A stretch of 36,777 nt of DNA from a beta proteobacterium AAP51 (GCA_001295905.1 LJHT01000107.1:1-36777); one strand, 5' to 3'; positions 9,369-17,374 are shown, counted from the stretch's first letter. The notes: generated by a model not told the origin, from the sequence alone. Made by a program: numbers and translations.

Positions 9369-9575
9369 ATGAGACCGCAGCCCCGCGGCTGGGGCCTGCT
9401 GGCGGCCGCGGCTGCAGCAGCCTTGCTGTTCAGCTTCGGCCGTGCCGTGCAGGGCGTGATGGCCCAAGGCCAGTTGCGCCACATACAGACCCAGGAACGC
9501 GCCCAGGCCCAGTGGCGCTGCAACACCATCGCGGACCGCGAGGCCCGCAAAGCCTGCCGTGCAGCGCTGCCCTGA
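9369..9575 (+). CDS. Small membrane-anchored protein with Cys-pair motif
   Basis: 68-aa unrecognised protein. MRPQPRGWG is followed by an Ala/Leu hydrophobic segment (about 10-22), a short Gln/Arg-rich helix and the tail QWRCNTIADREARKACRAAL. The two cysteines are spaced C-x11-C with Arg three residues before the second, the same pattern as in the next gene. Probably an anchored or exported periplasmic peptide. The ATG at 9369 is preferred over a GTG at 9351 because the basic n-region begins there. It lies 55 bp after the BON gene on the same strand. No function is claimed. Confidence 0.55.
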   Translation: MRPQPRGWGLLAAAAAAALLFSFGRAVQGVMAQGQLRHIQTQERAQAQWRCNTIADREARKACRAALP

Positions 9576-9619
9576 AACCCAGGGCGCCGCGGGCCGCACG
9601 GCCCTCACCGGAGACTGCG

Positions 9620-10075
9620 ATGAAGACGAACCCCCATCGGCCGCCCTGTGCGGCCTTTTTTTCGAGGACCTCATCGAGGGCCTCGTTGATCGCCGCTCTC
9701 ACGGCCTTGCTGTGCAGCGGCGCTGCGAGCGCCGCAACGCCCGCACCGGCGGCAGCCGCCAGCGCGGCGCCACGGTCGGTGCAGCAGCTCTACCGCGCCG
9801 AGATGGCCTATTGCGCCAGTGGCCAGTCGGTGCAGGGCCGAAAGGTGTGCGAGCAGGAAGCGCGCGCCGCCCATGCGCAGAACCTGCGCGGCGCGCTGGC
9901 CGACCAGGCGCCGCAGTACCGCCAGAACGCCCGCATGCGCTGCCAGGCGCTCTCGCCCGGCGCGCGCGGGGTGTGCCTGCAGCGCATGAACGGCGAGGGC
10001 CGTCCTGGCGAGCTGCAGGTGGTGCCCGGCAGCGAAACCCCGCTGGTGGCCCCGACACCGCTGCCCCGGCCCTGA
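9620..10075 (+). CDS. Exported Cys-motif protein, start overlapped by a terminator hairpin
   Basis: 151-aa unrecognised secreted protein. A signal peptide with a long basic n-region and hydrophobic core LIAALTALLCSGAASA is followed by an Ala/Pro linker and two Cys pairs: CASGQSVQGRKVC (C-x11-C) and CQALSPGARGVC (C-x10-C), each with Arg three before the second Cys. ATG 9620 has GGAG upstream, but an intrinsic terminator (9639-9662) lies within codons 7-15. The only later in-frame start before the core is TTG 9686, preceded by GAGGG; it would remove the terminator from the gene but give a signal peptide without positive charge. Either start is possible. Confidence 0.65.
   Translation: MKTNPHRPPCAAFFSRTSSRASLIAALTALLCSGAASAATPAPAAAASAAPRSVQQLYRAEMAYCASGQSVQGRKVCEQEARAAHAQNLRGALADQAPQYRQNARMRCQALSPGARGVCLQRMNGEGRPGELQVVPGSETPLVAPTPLPRP
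9639..9662 (+). terminator. Intrinsic terminator inside an ORF start
   Basis: Perfect 6-bp GC stem GGCCGC/GCGGCC around the loop CCTGT, followed by seven T residues (9656-9662). It is a textbook Rho-independent terminator for the preceding BON and small-protein genes, yet it falls 19 bp inside the ORF beginning at 9620. It may act as an attenuator relieved by translating ribosomes, or may show that the downstream gene starts later. Confidence 0.75.
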
Positions 10076-10096
10076 AACGGGCCTGAAACGGGCCTG
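10073..10096 (+). repeat. Short direct repeat CCTGAAACGGG
   Basis: CCTGAAACGGG occurs twice in tandem, overlapping the stop codon of the exported Cys-motif gene and followed by a third partial CCTG. It lies just before the hairpin terminator. No function assigned. Confidence 0.6.
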
Positions 10097-10107
10097 GAGC
10101 CCCAACG

Positions 10108-10144
10108 AAAGGGGGGTGGCGCCGCGAAGGCGCCACCCCCCTTT
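10108..10144. terminator. Bidirectional hairpin terminator between convergent genes
   Basis: Perfect 16-bp inverted repeat: AAAGGGGGGTGGCGCC and its complement flank the 5-nt loop GCGAA. It sits between the stop codons of convergent genes ending at 10075 (+) and 10159 (-). The stem ends in A3/T3 on each strand, so it can serve both directions. Confidence 0.8.
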
Positions 10145-10158
10145 GCCGTTGCGCGCGT

Positions 10159-11346
10159 TCAGCGCGAGCCGGCCACTTCGATCTCCACACGCCGGTCAGG
10201 CTGCAGGCAGGCCACCACGGGCGCGCTCATCGGGCCCTTGCAGTCTTCGGGCAGCGTCACCGGCTGGCTCTCGCTGCGGCCGGTGGCCATGATGCGGCTG
10301 CCATCCAGCCCGCGCGTGCCCACCAGGTAGGCCTTCACGGCTTCGGCGCGCGCCATCGACAGCGTCTGGTTGTACTCGGTGCTGCCCAGGCGGTCGGCAT
10401 GACCCTGCACGGTGATGGTCTCGAAGCGGGTGTTGCCCAGTTCGCTCACGAAGGTGTCGAGCGCGCGCATGCCTTCGGGCCGCAGCTGGGTGCTGTCGAA
10501 GCTGAAGAAGGACTCGGCGGCATAGCTCACGCGGCGCAGCGGCACGGGGGCCGGCAGGGCCATGGGCTGCACGGGCGCGGCCTGGGCCATGGGCGCCGGG
10601 GGCGGCGCCGGGGCCGGCATGGGCGCCAGCGCCGGCTGCGCACGCGGCGGGTCGTACATCGGCGTGGCCATGGCGCGGCGCGGCGCGGTGTCGGCACGGC
10701 CGATGGGGAAGACCATGCTCACCGAGTACATGGCCACGCGCGGGTCGTTGCCCACGGCGTCGCTGACGCGGAAGCGCTCGGCCTCGGCACGCAGGAAGAG
10801 GTGGCGGTTCACCTCGTACTGCATGCCCAGGCCGATCTTCAGGTTGTTCTTGCGGTCGGAAGGCCGCTCGTTGGCCACCACCACGGCCCCGGTGCCCGAG
10901 ACGTTCGAGCGCGTGCGCGCCGCCTGCGCGCCCACGCGGGCCAGCAGCGAGAAGTTGTCGGTCACCGGCAGCGTGCCCACCAGGCCCAGGTTGGCGCCCT
11001 GCACGCGGAAGCTGCTGGTCAGGGTGCCGGTGGGCGTGGTGGTGGCGGTGTAGCCGAACTTGCCCAGGTCGAAGAAGCCCAGCTCGGCGCCGAAGTAACG
11101 GTTGAACTGGTAGCCCAGGAACACCTTGTAGCCGACGTGGCGCTCGTCGTGGCCGATGCCGGTGGTTACGAGGTTCTGCGTCGCCAGGGCTTCGCTGATG
11201 CGGGTCTCGTCCACACGCAGGCGCGACTGGCCCACGCCGGCGCCCCAGTAGAGGTAGGCGTCGTTGGATTGCGCGTGCACGGCGGTGGCCGGGTAGGCAC
11301 ACAGCAGCGCTGCCGTCAGCAGGCTGGGGCGGTAGAAGGAAGTCAT
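10159..11346 (-). CDS. OmpA-family outer-membrane protein
   Basis: 395-aa two-domain porin-like protein. A Sec signal peptide ends near AVHAQ (about 25). It is followed by an eight-stranded-barrel region (about 27-220) with alternating aromatic strands such as YKVFLGYQFNRYFGAELGFF, a Pro/Ala hinge (about 240-285, PAPAPPPAP), and an OmpA C-terminal domain (about 295-395) with SFDSTQLRPEG, VQGHADRLGS and PDRRVEIEV, expected to bind peptidoglycan. A Cys pair (DCKGP, VACLQ) lies near the end, as in many OmpA proteins. ATG 11346 with GAAAG upstream is chosen for the signal peptide. It is 59 bp downstream of the PEP-CTERM protease gene on the same strand and ends in a shared hairpin terminator. Confidence 0.93.
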   Translation of the reverse strand: MTSFYRPSLLTAALLCAYPATAVHAQSNDAYLYWGAGVGQSRLRVDETRISEALATQNLVTTGIGHDERHVGYKVFLGYQFNRYFGAELGFFDLGKFGYTATTTPTGTLTSSFRVQGANLGLVGTLPVTDNFSLLARVGAQAARTRSNVSGTGAVVVANERPSDRKNNLKIGLGMQYEVNRHLFLRAEAERFRVSDAVGNDPRVAMYSVSMVFPIGRADTAPRRAMATPMYDPPRAQPALAPMPAPAPPPAPMAQAAPVQPMALPAPVPLRRVSYAAESFFSFDSTQLRPEGMRALDTFVSELGNTRFETITVQGHADRLGSTEYNQTLSMARAEAVKAYLVGTRGLDGSRIMATGRSESQPVTLPEDCKGPMSAPVVACLQPDRRVEIEVAGSR

Positions 11347-11405
11347 GAAGGGCTTTCGAGGGTGGAGGGGTCGTCGCGGGCTGCAGGCCCGCCGTGGCAG
11401 TGAGC

Positions 11406-12461
11406 TCAGGCGCTGCAACGATGGGCGGGTTGTAGGCGCCCTGGCGACGGGGGTCTGTGCGCTGACGAACGGGCCGCGCCCGGCAGGCCCGCCGGGCCGC
11501 GCCGGTGCTGCAGCCACAGCGCCAGCGCCAGCAGGCCGGCGAGCCACAGCGCCGCCGTGGCGGGCTCGGGCACGGCGGCGGCCAGCGGCAGCCCGGTGTC
11601 CTGCAGCATGGCCAGATTCAGCGGCGAGATCGTGTAGCGCGTGCCGCGGTAGAACACCAGGCCGTTCATCAGGTCGGGCAGCAGTTCGCTGCCGCTGCCG
11701 GGGGCCCAGTTGCCCAGGTGGGCGTAGTTGCCGGCGGTCAGCGGCACCGGACCGCCATACAGCGCCATCGCGGCCGCGCCCAGGAAGTACAGGCCGCCAT
11801 CGGGCTGCCCCGGGTGCGCGCCCACCAGCATGTCGAAGGTGGAGGCCGCCGCACCGGCCGTGGCGGTGGCCACGTCGAGCCAGCCGTTGAAGCCGAGCGC
11901 GTGGCCCAGCTCGTGCTGCAGCACCGAGTAGGCATCGGTCTGCCCCGCGGGCACGGGCGTGTTGCGCAGCAGCGGCACGGGGTCGAACCACAGCTCGTGC
12001 TGCAGATAGCCGGCGGTGCCGAAGGTGATGTCGATGTCGGCTTCGGCGCCATTGGGGTCGAGGCCCGTCTGCAGTTCATAGGCCGCGCCCTGCGCATACA
12101 CCCACTGCCCGTCCGTCCCCGGCCCGACCAGGTGCGACACCACGCTGGCGCCGCTGGCCGTGGCCTGGCCGTCGAAGCCGATGCGCAGCGTGAGCACCGG
12201 CGTCGCGCCCGGCGGCAGGAAGTGGCGCAGCCAGTCGGCCCCGGCGGCCAGCGCCACGCGCTCGATGTCGGCATGCCAGGCGCCATACACCGCGCCAGGG
12301 TCGTTGAAGATCACTTCGATGGCGCTGGCCGGCCCGGCACCGACACCGGCACCCTCACCGGCCAGGGCAGGGGCGGCCAGGCCCAGGCCCGCCCCCAGGC
12401 TGGCCAGGGTGGCTGCGGCCACGGGCAGCCAGGGGCAGGTGGGGTGAAGGTGCAGGTTCAT
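11406..12461 (-). CDS. PEP-CTERM zinc metalloprotease-like protein
   Basis: 351-aa exported protein. The signal peptide (1 to about 34, ending APALA) precedes a metalloprotease-like domain with HELGHALGF at 183-191, a metzincin-like zinc motif. A C-terminal PEP-CTERM signal VPEPATAALWLAG runs from 297 through a hydrophobic segment to HRR at 319-321. PEP-CTERM proteins are processed by exosortase and surface-displayed with exopolysaccharide. No exosortase lies in this window. Unusually, 30 residues follow the basic cluster, whereas these tails normally end within a few residues. ATG 12461 is supported by GGAAG about eight bases upstream and by the signal peptide. Substrate is unknown. Confidence 0.82.
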   Translation of the reverse strand: MNLHLHPTCPWLPVAAATLASLGAGLGLAAPALAGEGAGVGAGPASAIEVIFNDPGAVYGAWHADIERVALAAGADWLRHFLPPGATPVLTLRIGFDGQATASGASVVSHLVGPGTDGQWVYAQGAAYELQTGLDPNGAEADIDITFGTAGYLQHELWFDPVPLLRNTPVPAGQTDAYSVLQHELGHALGFNGWLDVATATAGAAASTFDMLVGAHPGQPDGGLYFLGAAAMALYGGPVPLTAGNYAHLGNWAPGSGSELLPDLMNGLVFYRGTRYTISPLNLAMLQDTGLPLAAAVPEPATAALWLAGLLALALWLQHRRGPAGLPGAARSSAHRPPSPGRLQPAHRCSA

Positions 12462-12651
12462 GGCGTGTCTTCCAGGCGGCCCGGCGGATGCTCGGTGGTG
12501 CATGCTGGGCGTGTGTGCCGGGGCGGGTCTGTTCGACCGCGTACGCTGGACGGGGGACGGCCCGGCCTTGCCGCACCCGCGGCTTTGCTGCAGAGTGCGC
12601 GCGCGCCCGGGCACGCCCCAGGTCCACCCACCCCTCCCCAAGAGCCCCACC

Positions 12652-14028
12652 ATGCCCACCGCCCAACCCAGCACTGCCGTTCCAGCCGCCACCAGCGCCC
12701 AGGCCTGGCTGGCCCGGGGCATGGCGGCCCACCAGCAAGGCCAGGCCGACGAAGCCCGCCAGGCCTACCAGGCGCTGCTGGCCATCGCGCCCGACCACCC
12801 CGACGGCCTGCACCTGCTGGGCATGCTGGAAGCGCAGTTCGGCGATGGCGATCAAGCCGTGACGCTGCTGTCGCGCGCGGTGGCGCAGAACCCGCTCGAG
12901 CCGATGTTCCACAACAACCTGGGCAACGCGCTGCTGCAGCTGGGCCGCGAAGACGAGGCCGACGCCTGCTACCAGCGTTCGCTCGCGCTCGACCCGAAGC
13001 GCTACGACGCACTGAACAACCGCGCGCTGCTGATGGCGCGGCGCCAGCGGCTGCGCGAGGCCGAAGCCGCCTTCCTGCAGCTGCTGGAGATCGCCCCCGG
13101 TTTTGTCGAGGCCCGGCAGAACCTGGCGCTGGTGTGCATGCGCCTGGGGCGCCCGCACGAAGCGCTGGCGCACTGCATGCGTGGCCTGGTCACGCAACCT
13201 GGCGCCCGCGGCCTGCGCGAGTTGCTGGCCCGCGCCTACATGCACTGCGAGATGCCCGACAAGGCGCTGGAGGTCTACCGCGCCTGGCTCGAACACGACC
13301 CCGACGACCCCGTGCCGCGCCACCACATCGGCGCCTTGGAAGGCGCGGTGCCCGAGCGCGCTTCCGATGCCTACATCGAAACCACTTTCGATTCCTTCGC
13401 CGGCAGTTTTGACCAGACCCTGGGACGGCTGGACTACCGCGCGCCGGCCGTGCTGGGCGCTGCGGTGCGCGCCCGCCTGGGCGAGCCCCAGCCGCGCTGG
13501 CGCGTGCTGGACGCCGGCTGCGGCACCGGCCTGTGCGGCGAGCATCTGGCGCCGCACGCGGCCCGGCTGGTGGGCGTGGACCTCTCGCGCGGCATGCTGG
13601 AACGCGCGGCCAAGCGGCCGCACTACCAGGCCCTGCACCAGCGCGAGTTGGTGGAGTTTTTGCGCGCGCACCCGCGCAGCTTCGACCTCATCGCCTCGGC
13701 CGACACGCTGATCTACTTCGGCGCCCTGCAAGACTTCGCGCAGGCGGCCCACGCGGCGTTGGACGGCGCGGGCTGGCTGGTCTTCACCGTCGAGGCCCAT
13801 GACGAAGCCGAGGGCGCGCCCGAGTACCGCCTGCATGCCCACGGCCGCTATTCACACCGGCGCGACTACCTGCAACGCGTGCTGCTGGAAGCCGGCTTCG
13901 ACGAAGTGCAGACCGAAGCCGAGTGGTGGCGCCACGAAATGCGCGAGCAGGTGCAGGGCTGGCTGGTGGCGGCGCGGCGCGGGCGGCTGCCCGCGGCCGA
14001 TACCGCCACGACGGCCGCGGCGGGCTGA
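12652..14028 (+). CDS. TPR-repeat class I methyltransferase
   Basis: 458-aa cytoplasmic protein. The N-terminal half (about 15-215) has five or six tetratricopeptide repeats, e.g. NNLGNALLQLGREDEADACY. The C-terminal half is an S-adenosylmethionine-dependent methyltransferase with the lead-in FDSFAGSFDQTLGRLDYRAP, motif I VLDAGCGTG at 285-293, motif II VGVDLSRGML, and a FDLIASADTLIYFG segment. The architecture resembles TPR-methyltransferases that act on proteins or small molecules; substrate is unknown. ATG 12652 is preceded by AAGAG seven bases upstream. A second methyltransferase gene follows 14 bp later, probably co-transcribed. Its promoter lies in the 190-bp spacer shared with the divergent PEP-CTERM gene. 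Confidence 0.88.
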   Translation: MPTAQPSTAVPAATSAQAWLARGMAAHQQGQADEARQAYQALLAIAPDHPDGLHLLGMLEAQFGDGDQAVTLLSRAVAQNPLEPMFHNNLGNALLQLGREDEADACYQRSLALDPKRYDALNNRALLMARRQRLREAEAAFLQLLEIAPGFVEARQNLALVCMRLGRPHEALAHCMRGLVTQPGARGLRELLARAYMHCEMPDKALEVYRAWLEHDPDDPVPRHHIGALEGAVPERASDAYIETTFDSFAGSFDQTLGRLDYRAPAVLGAAVRARLGEPQPRWRVLDAGCGTGLCGEHLAPHAARLVGVDLSRGMLERAAKRPHYQALHQRELVEFLRAHPRSFDLIASADTLIYFGALQDFAQAAHAALDGAGWLVFTVEAHDEAEGAPEYRLHAHGRYSHRRDYLQRVLLEAGFDEVQTEAEWWRHEMREQVQGWLVAARRGRLPAADTATTAAAG

Positions 14029-14042
14029 GCCGCGTGCAGGCC

Positions 14043-14966
14043 ATGCTGCAGGTGGTGGCCGCGATGCCGCGGCCGGTTGAAGCCTGCCGCGTCTTCCACG
14101 GCCGCGGCGGCCTGCACCCGGGGCTGGAGGCCTTCACGCTGGACTGGTTCGCGCCGCTGTTCCTGCTGACCAGCTTTGGCCCCGCCACGGCCGAAGAGCT
14201 GGCCGCCGTGCACCAAGCCCTGACCACCCGCTGGGCCGAACTGGCCCCGGGCGAACCGCTGAACTGGGCCTACCAGTGCCGCCCGGGCGGCAGCGCCCCC
14301 GGCCGCACCGAAACGCGCTTGATGGCCGGCAGCGTGCCCGAGCCCCAGGTGGTGGAAGAACAGGGCCTGCGCTACCAGGTGCAGCTGCTGCGCGGCCAGA
14401 ACCACGGACTCTTCCTGGACATGGCCGAGGGCCGGCGCTGGGTGCGCGCCTGGGCGCAGGCCCACCCCGGCGGCAAGGTGCTGAACCTCTTCGCCTACAC
14501 CTGCGCCTTTTCGGTGGCGGCGCTGGCCGGCGGCGCGGCGCAGGTGGTGAACGTGGACATGAGCAGCGGCGCCCTGGCCACCGGCCAGCGCAACCACGCG
14601 CTGAACGGCCTGGGCGCCGGCGCCAGCTTCCTGGCCCACGACGTGTTCAGCTCCTGGGGCAAGCTCACGCGCGGCGGCCCCTACGCGCTGGTGGTGGCCG
14701 ACCCGCCCAGCTACCAGAAAGGCAGCTTCGTGGCGACGAAAGACTACGCGCGCCTCGTGCGCCGCCTGCCGGCGCTGCTGGCGCCCGGCGGGCACGCGCT
14801 GCTTTGCCTGAACGCCCCCGAGCTGGGGCCGGGCTTCCTGCAGGAACTGCTGCAGACCGAAGCGCCAGATCTGGTGCTCGAAGGACGCCTGCCCAACCCG
14901 CCGGCCTTTGCCGACATTGCGCCCGAGCGCGCCTTGAAGGTGATGGTGGTGCGGGCGCCGGCCTAG
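14043..14966 (+). CDS. RlmI-like class I SAM-dependent methyltransferase
   Basis: 307-aa methyltransferase resembling the catalytic half of RlmI/RlmK-type 23S rRNA cytosine methyltransferases. Seen: GLFLDMAEGRRWVR, motif I NLFAYTCAFSVAALAGGA (about 145-163), VVNVDMSSGAL and motif IV VVADPPSYQKG with D220. There is no N-terminal PUA domain, so an rRNA substrate is plausible but not shown. ATG 14043 is used; a GTG at 14034 is possible and neither has a strong ribosome site, consistent with coupling to the gene ending at 14028. Its stop codon overlaps by four bases (CTAG) the stop of the convergent glycosyltransferase gene. Confidence 0.83.
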   Translation: MLQVVAAMPRPVEACRVFHGRGGLHPGLEAFTLDWFAPLFLLTSFGPATAEELAAVHQALTTRWAELAPGEPLNWAYQCRPGGSAPGRTETRLMAGSVPEPQVVEEQGLRYQVQLLRGQNHGLFLDMAEGRRWVRAWAQAHPGGKVLNLFAYTCAFSVAALAGGAAQVVNVDMSSGALATGQRNHALNGLGAGASFLAHDVFSSWGKLTRGGPYALVVADPPSYQKGSFVATKDYARLVRRLPALLAPGGHALLCLNAPELGPGFLQELLQTEAPDLVLEGRLPNPPAFADIAPERALKVMVVRAPA

Positions 14967-16162
14967 CCCTCGGCTGAAGTGCCGACCGGGGCCGCGGCGC
15001 CCCCTTGGCGCGCCAGCGCCAGCAGCCAGGCCGCCACACGCTCGGCGGCCTCATTGCGGCCGCCGAAGGTTGCCGCACGCTGGCGCTGCGGCGCCTCGGG
15101 CCGCAGCAGCGCGGCCACGGCCGGGCCCACATCGCGAAAGCGGCGCACCGTCAGCGCCACGCCCGCTTCCACCGCCCAGCGTGCGTTGTGGCGCTCCTGC
15201 GCCAGCGTCCAGACGTTGTGCTCCAGCACCAGCGGCAGGCCCAGCGACAGCGCCTCGGCCATCACGCCCGGCCCGGGTTTGCCGATGAGGACATCGGCCG
15301 CAGCCAGGTGTTCGGCCACCTGCTCGGTGTAGCCCAGCACGGCCTTGGCATATGGCGTGGGCAGGGCCGACAGCTGCGCCGCCAACCCCGTGTTGCGCCC
15401 GCACAAGAAAATCACCTGCACGCCGCCCTGCAGCGTTGCCAAGGCCTGCGCGATGTCCAGCATGGCCGGCGAGCCATGCCCGCCCAGCATCACCGCCACC
15501 GTGGACGTGGCCGGTTGCAGGCCCAGGCGCTGGCGCACGGCGGGCCGCAGCGCTTCACGCTGCAGCGCCGCTTGGCGGAACTGCGGGCGTATCACCATGC
15601 CTTCATTCACCAGCAGCTGCGCCGCCGCCACGCCGCGCCGCTGTGCCTGGCGCGCCGCCGCTGCGGTGCCGCAGGCCAGCCACTGCCCGGGCCCGCTGAT
15701 CCACGCGCCCGGCGCGGCTTCGACAAAATCGCTCATCACCGTGGCCAGCGGCACCTGGCCCTGCAGCGGCGCCAGGCTCTCGGTGAGCACCGCGTTCACC
15801 AGGGGCATCACCGAAACCACCAGGTCGGGCTGCTGCTGCTGCCAGTGCGCGGCCAGCCGCGCTGCGGCCTCGCGGCGTGCGAGGCGCACATTGACGGCCA
15901 CCAACCCCGCCAGCGCAGGCCACAGCAGCCGGCCCCAGCGCGTGCCCAGCACCACCTCGTTGTAGAGCGTTTCGCCCGAGCGGCCGAAAAGGCGCGGGCA
16001 CCACTCCAGATCGGCCGCGAATTCACGGTACAGGCTGTGCAGGCTGACGCTGACACCGGCCTCGGCCTGCAGCACCTCGCGCAGCGCCTGCGCGGTGGCG
16101 CGGTGGCCGCCGCCGGCCTCGGTGTAGACCAGGGCGATGTGCAGGGGCCGGCCGGAGGCCAC
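14963..16162 (-). CDS. MGDG-synthase-like glycosyltransferase (GT28 family)
   Basis: 399-aa protein of the monogalactosyldiacylglycerol-synthase/GT28 class, which transfers a sugar from a UDP-sugar to diacylglycerol or a related lipid on the inner membrane face. The N-terminal acceptor domain has TEAGGGHRATAQALRE (14-29, the family GGGH signature). The C-terminal donor domain has VMLGGHGSP and then DVLIGKPGPGVMAEALSLG, typical UDP-binding residues. No clear transmembrane helix. A GTG at 16162 is the start, with GAGGG upstream, 12 bp after the CPBP-protease gene, so probably one transcript. The lipid acceptor is not known; glycolipid synthesis is inferred from family. Confidence 0.82.
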   Translation of the reverse strand: MASGRPLHIALVYTEAGGGHRATAQALREVLQAEAGVSVSLHSLYREFAADLEWCPRLFGRSGETLYNEVVLGTRWGRLLWPALAGLVAVNVRLARREAAARLAAHWQQQQPDLVVSVMPLVNAVLTESLAPLQGQVPLATVMSDFVEAAPGAWISGPGQWLACGTAAAARQAQRRGVAAAQLLVNEGMVIRPQFRQAALQREALRPAVRQRLGLQPATSTVAVMLGGHGSPAMLDIAQALATLQGGVQVIFLCGRNTGLAAQLSALPTPYAKAVLGYTEQVAEHLAAADVLIGKPGPGVMAEALSLGLPLVLEHNVWTLAQERHNARWAVEAGVALTVRRFRDVGPAVAALLRPEAPQRQRAATFGGRNEAAERVAAWLLALARQGGAAAPVGTSAEG

Positions 16163-16174
16163 GCGTGCGAGCCC

Positions 16175-17374
16175 TCAGATGAGGCCGGCGGAGAAGGCCG
16201 CCAGCCCCAGCACCGCGTGCAGCACGCACACCCCCACCAGGTTGCCGTGGCGCAAGTACATCGCCCCGAAGCCGATGCCCGAGACGAAAGTCACCACCAC
16301 CGCCGCCAGGCCGTAGACCATGTGCGCCAGGCCGAAGAGCAAGGCCGCCAGCAGCACCGAGACCAGGCCGCGGCGGTCGTCCAGGAAACGCTGCAGGCTG
16401 CCCTGGATGACGCCCCGGCTCACGAACTCTTGCAGCACCACGTGCAGCGGGTAGGCCCACAGCGAGGCCTGCCACATCCAGCCACCGCCCGAAGGCGCGC
16501 GGAAATGCAGCACCAGCGCGATGGCCGCCACCCCGGCCACGCCCCAGGCCAGGCCTTCCAGCGCGGCGCGGCGGCCGCCGGCCCAGGTGAGGCCGAACTC
16601 GGCCAGCGGCCGGCCCGATTGCGCCACCAGCACCACCATGGGCAGCGCCATGGCCAGCAGCAGGCCCCAGTTCAGCAGGTCGGAATGCGGGTCCAGGCCC
16701 GGCCACAACGCCTGCACGCCCAGCGCGGCCACGATGGCGGTGGCCACCACGGCCACCGTGGCCACGAAGAGGCGGCCGAACTCGCGCCGCATCTGCAGTT
16801 CGGCCAGGCGCTGCGCCAGCGCATCGGCATGGCCCTGCGTCGAGCGGCGCAGCCGCGCGGCCACCACGTGCGCCAGCCGCGCATCGAGCGCCTGCGCCGC
16901 GGCCGCACCGGCCTCGCCCTGCTGCAACAGCGTGCTGCGTGCCAGGCACCAGGTGACCGTGGGTTCCAGCGCCACCACGGTGGTGGAGCGCGGCTCGCCG
17001 CCCAGGAAAGACAGGTCGCCCAGCACCTCGCCGGCCTTCATCTCGTTGACGACCAGGCTGCGAGGCCCGCCCTGGGCGCCCTGGCCGGCTTCAGCGCCCT
17101 CGGTGCGCTTGCACACCTCGGCCCGGCCCTGCGTGATGAAGAACAGCGAATCGCCCGCCTCGCCTTCGCGCACCAGCGCCTGGCCGGGCGCGAAGTGCTG
17201 CTGCACCAGGCACCGGGCCAGCACCGCGCGGGTGGTGTCGGGCAGCCCTTCGAAGAGCGCGAGGGCGGGGGGAGGAAGGGCTTCCGGGGGCACTGCGGGC
17301 GGGGTTTGAGCGGCCCCGCCACCGGGGCAGGCACGAGCGCGGCAGTTTAGGGCAGGCCGTGGCCAGCGAGACAC
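16175..17374 (-). CDS. Cyclic-nucleotide-binding domain fused to CPBP (CAAX) protease
   Basis: 399-aa membrane protein. Residues about 38-150 form a CRP-like nucleotide-binding domain with a phosphate-binding cassette, GEVLGDLSFLGGEPRSTTV (116-134). Residues about 200-399 are a multi-helix CPBP/Abi (type II CAAX protease-like) domain: QEFVSRG (315-321), FGLAH (347-351), HAVLG (386-390). The first Glu of the usual EExxxR motif is Gln (Q315), so catalysis may be altered or depend on E316. GTG 17374 is used; GTG 17293 would also keep the whole nucleotide-binding domain, and neither has a good ribosome site. Lies between a metalloprotease and a glycosyltransferase gene. Nucleotide-gated membrane proteolysis is inference. 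Confidence 0.82.
   Translation of the reverse strand: MSRWPRPALNCRARACPGGGAAQTPPAVPPEALPPPALALFEGLPDTTRAVLARCLVQQHFAPGQALVREGEAGDSLFFITQGRAEVCKRTEGAEAGQGAQGGPRSLVVNEMKAGEVLGDLSFLGGEPRSTTVVALEPTVTWCLARSTLLQQGEAGAAAAQALDARLAHVVAARLRRSTQGHADALAQRLAELQMRREFGRLFVATVAVVATAIVAALGVQALWPGLDPHSDLLNWGLLLAMALPMVVLVAQSGRPLAEFGLTWAGGRRAALEGLAWGVAGVAAIALVLHFRAPSGGGWMWQASLWAYPLHVVLQEFVSRGVIQGSLQRFLDDRRGLVSVLLAALLFGLAHMVYGLAAVVVTFVSGIGFGAMYLRHGNLVGVCVLHAVLGLAAFSAGLI

Noticed and set aside
11347..11991. N-terminal extension of the OmpA-type protein
   Set aside because: The extension overlaps the PEP-CTERM gene out of frame. A signal peptide and ribosome site place the start at ATG 11346.
15005..17350. Plus-strand 780-codon open frame opposite the glycosyltransferase and CPBP protease
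   Set aside because: Composition is typical of antisense frames and both minus-strand genes have clear motifs.
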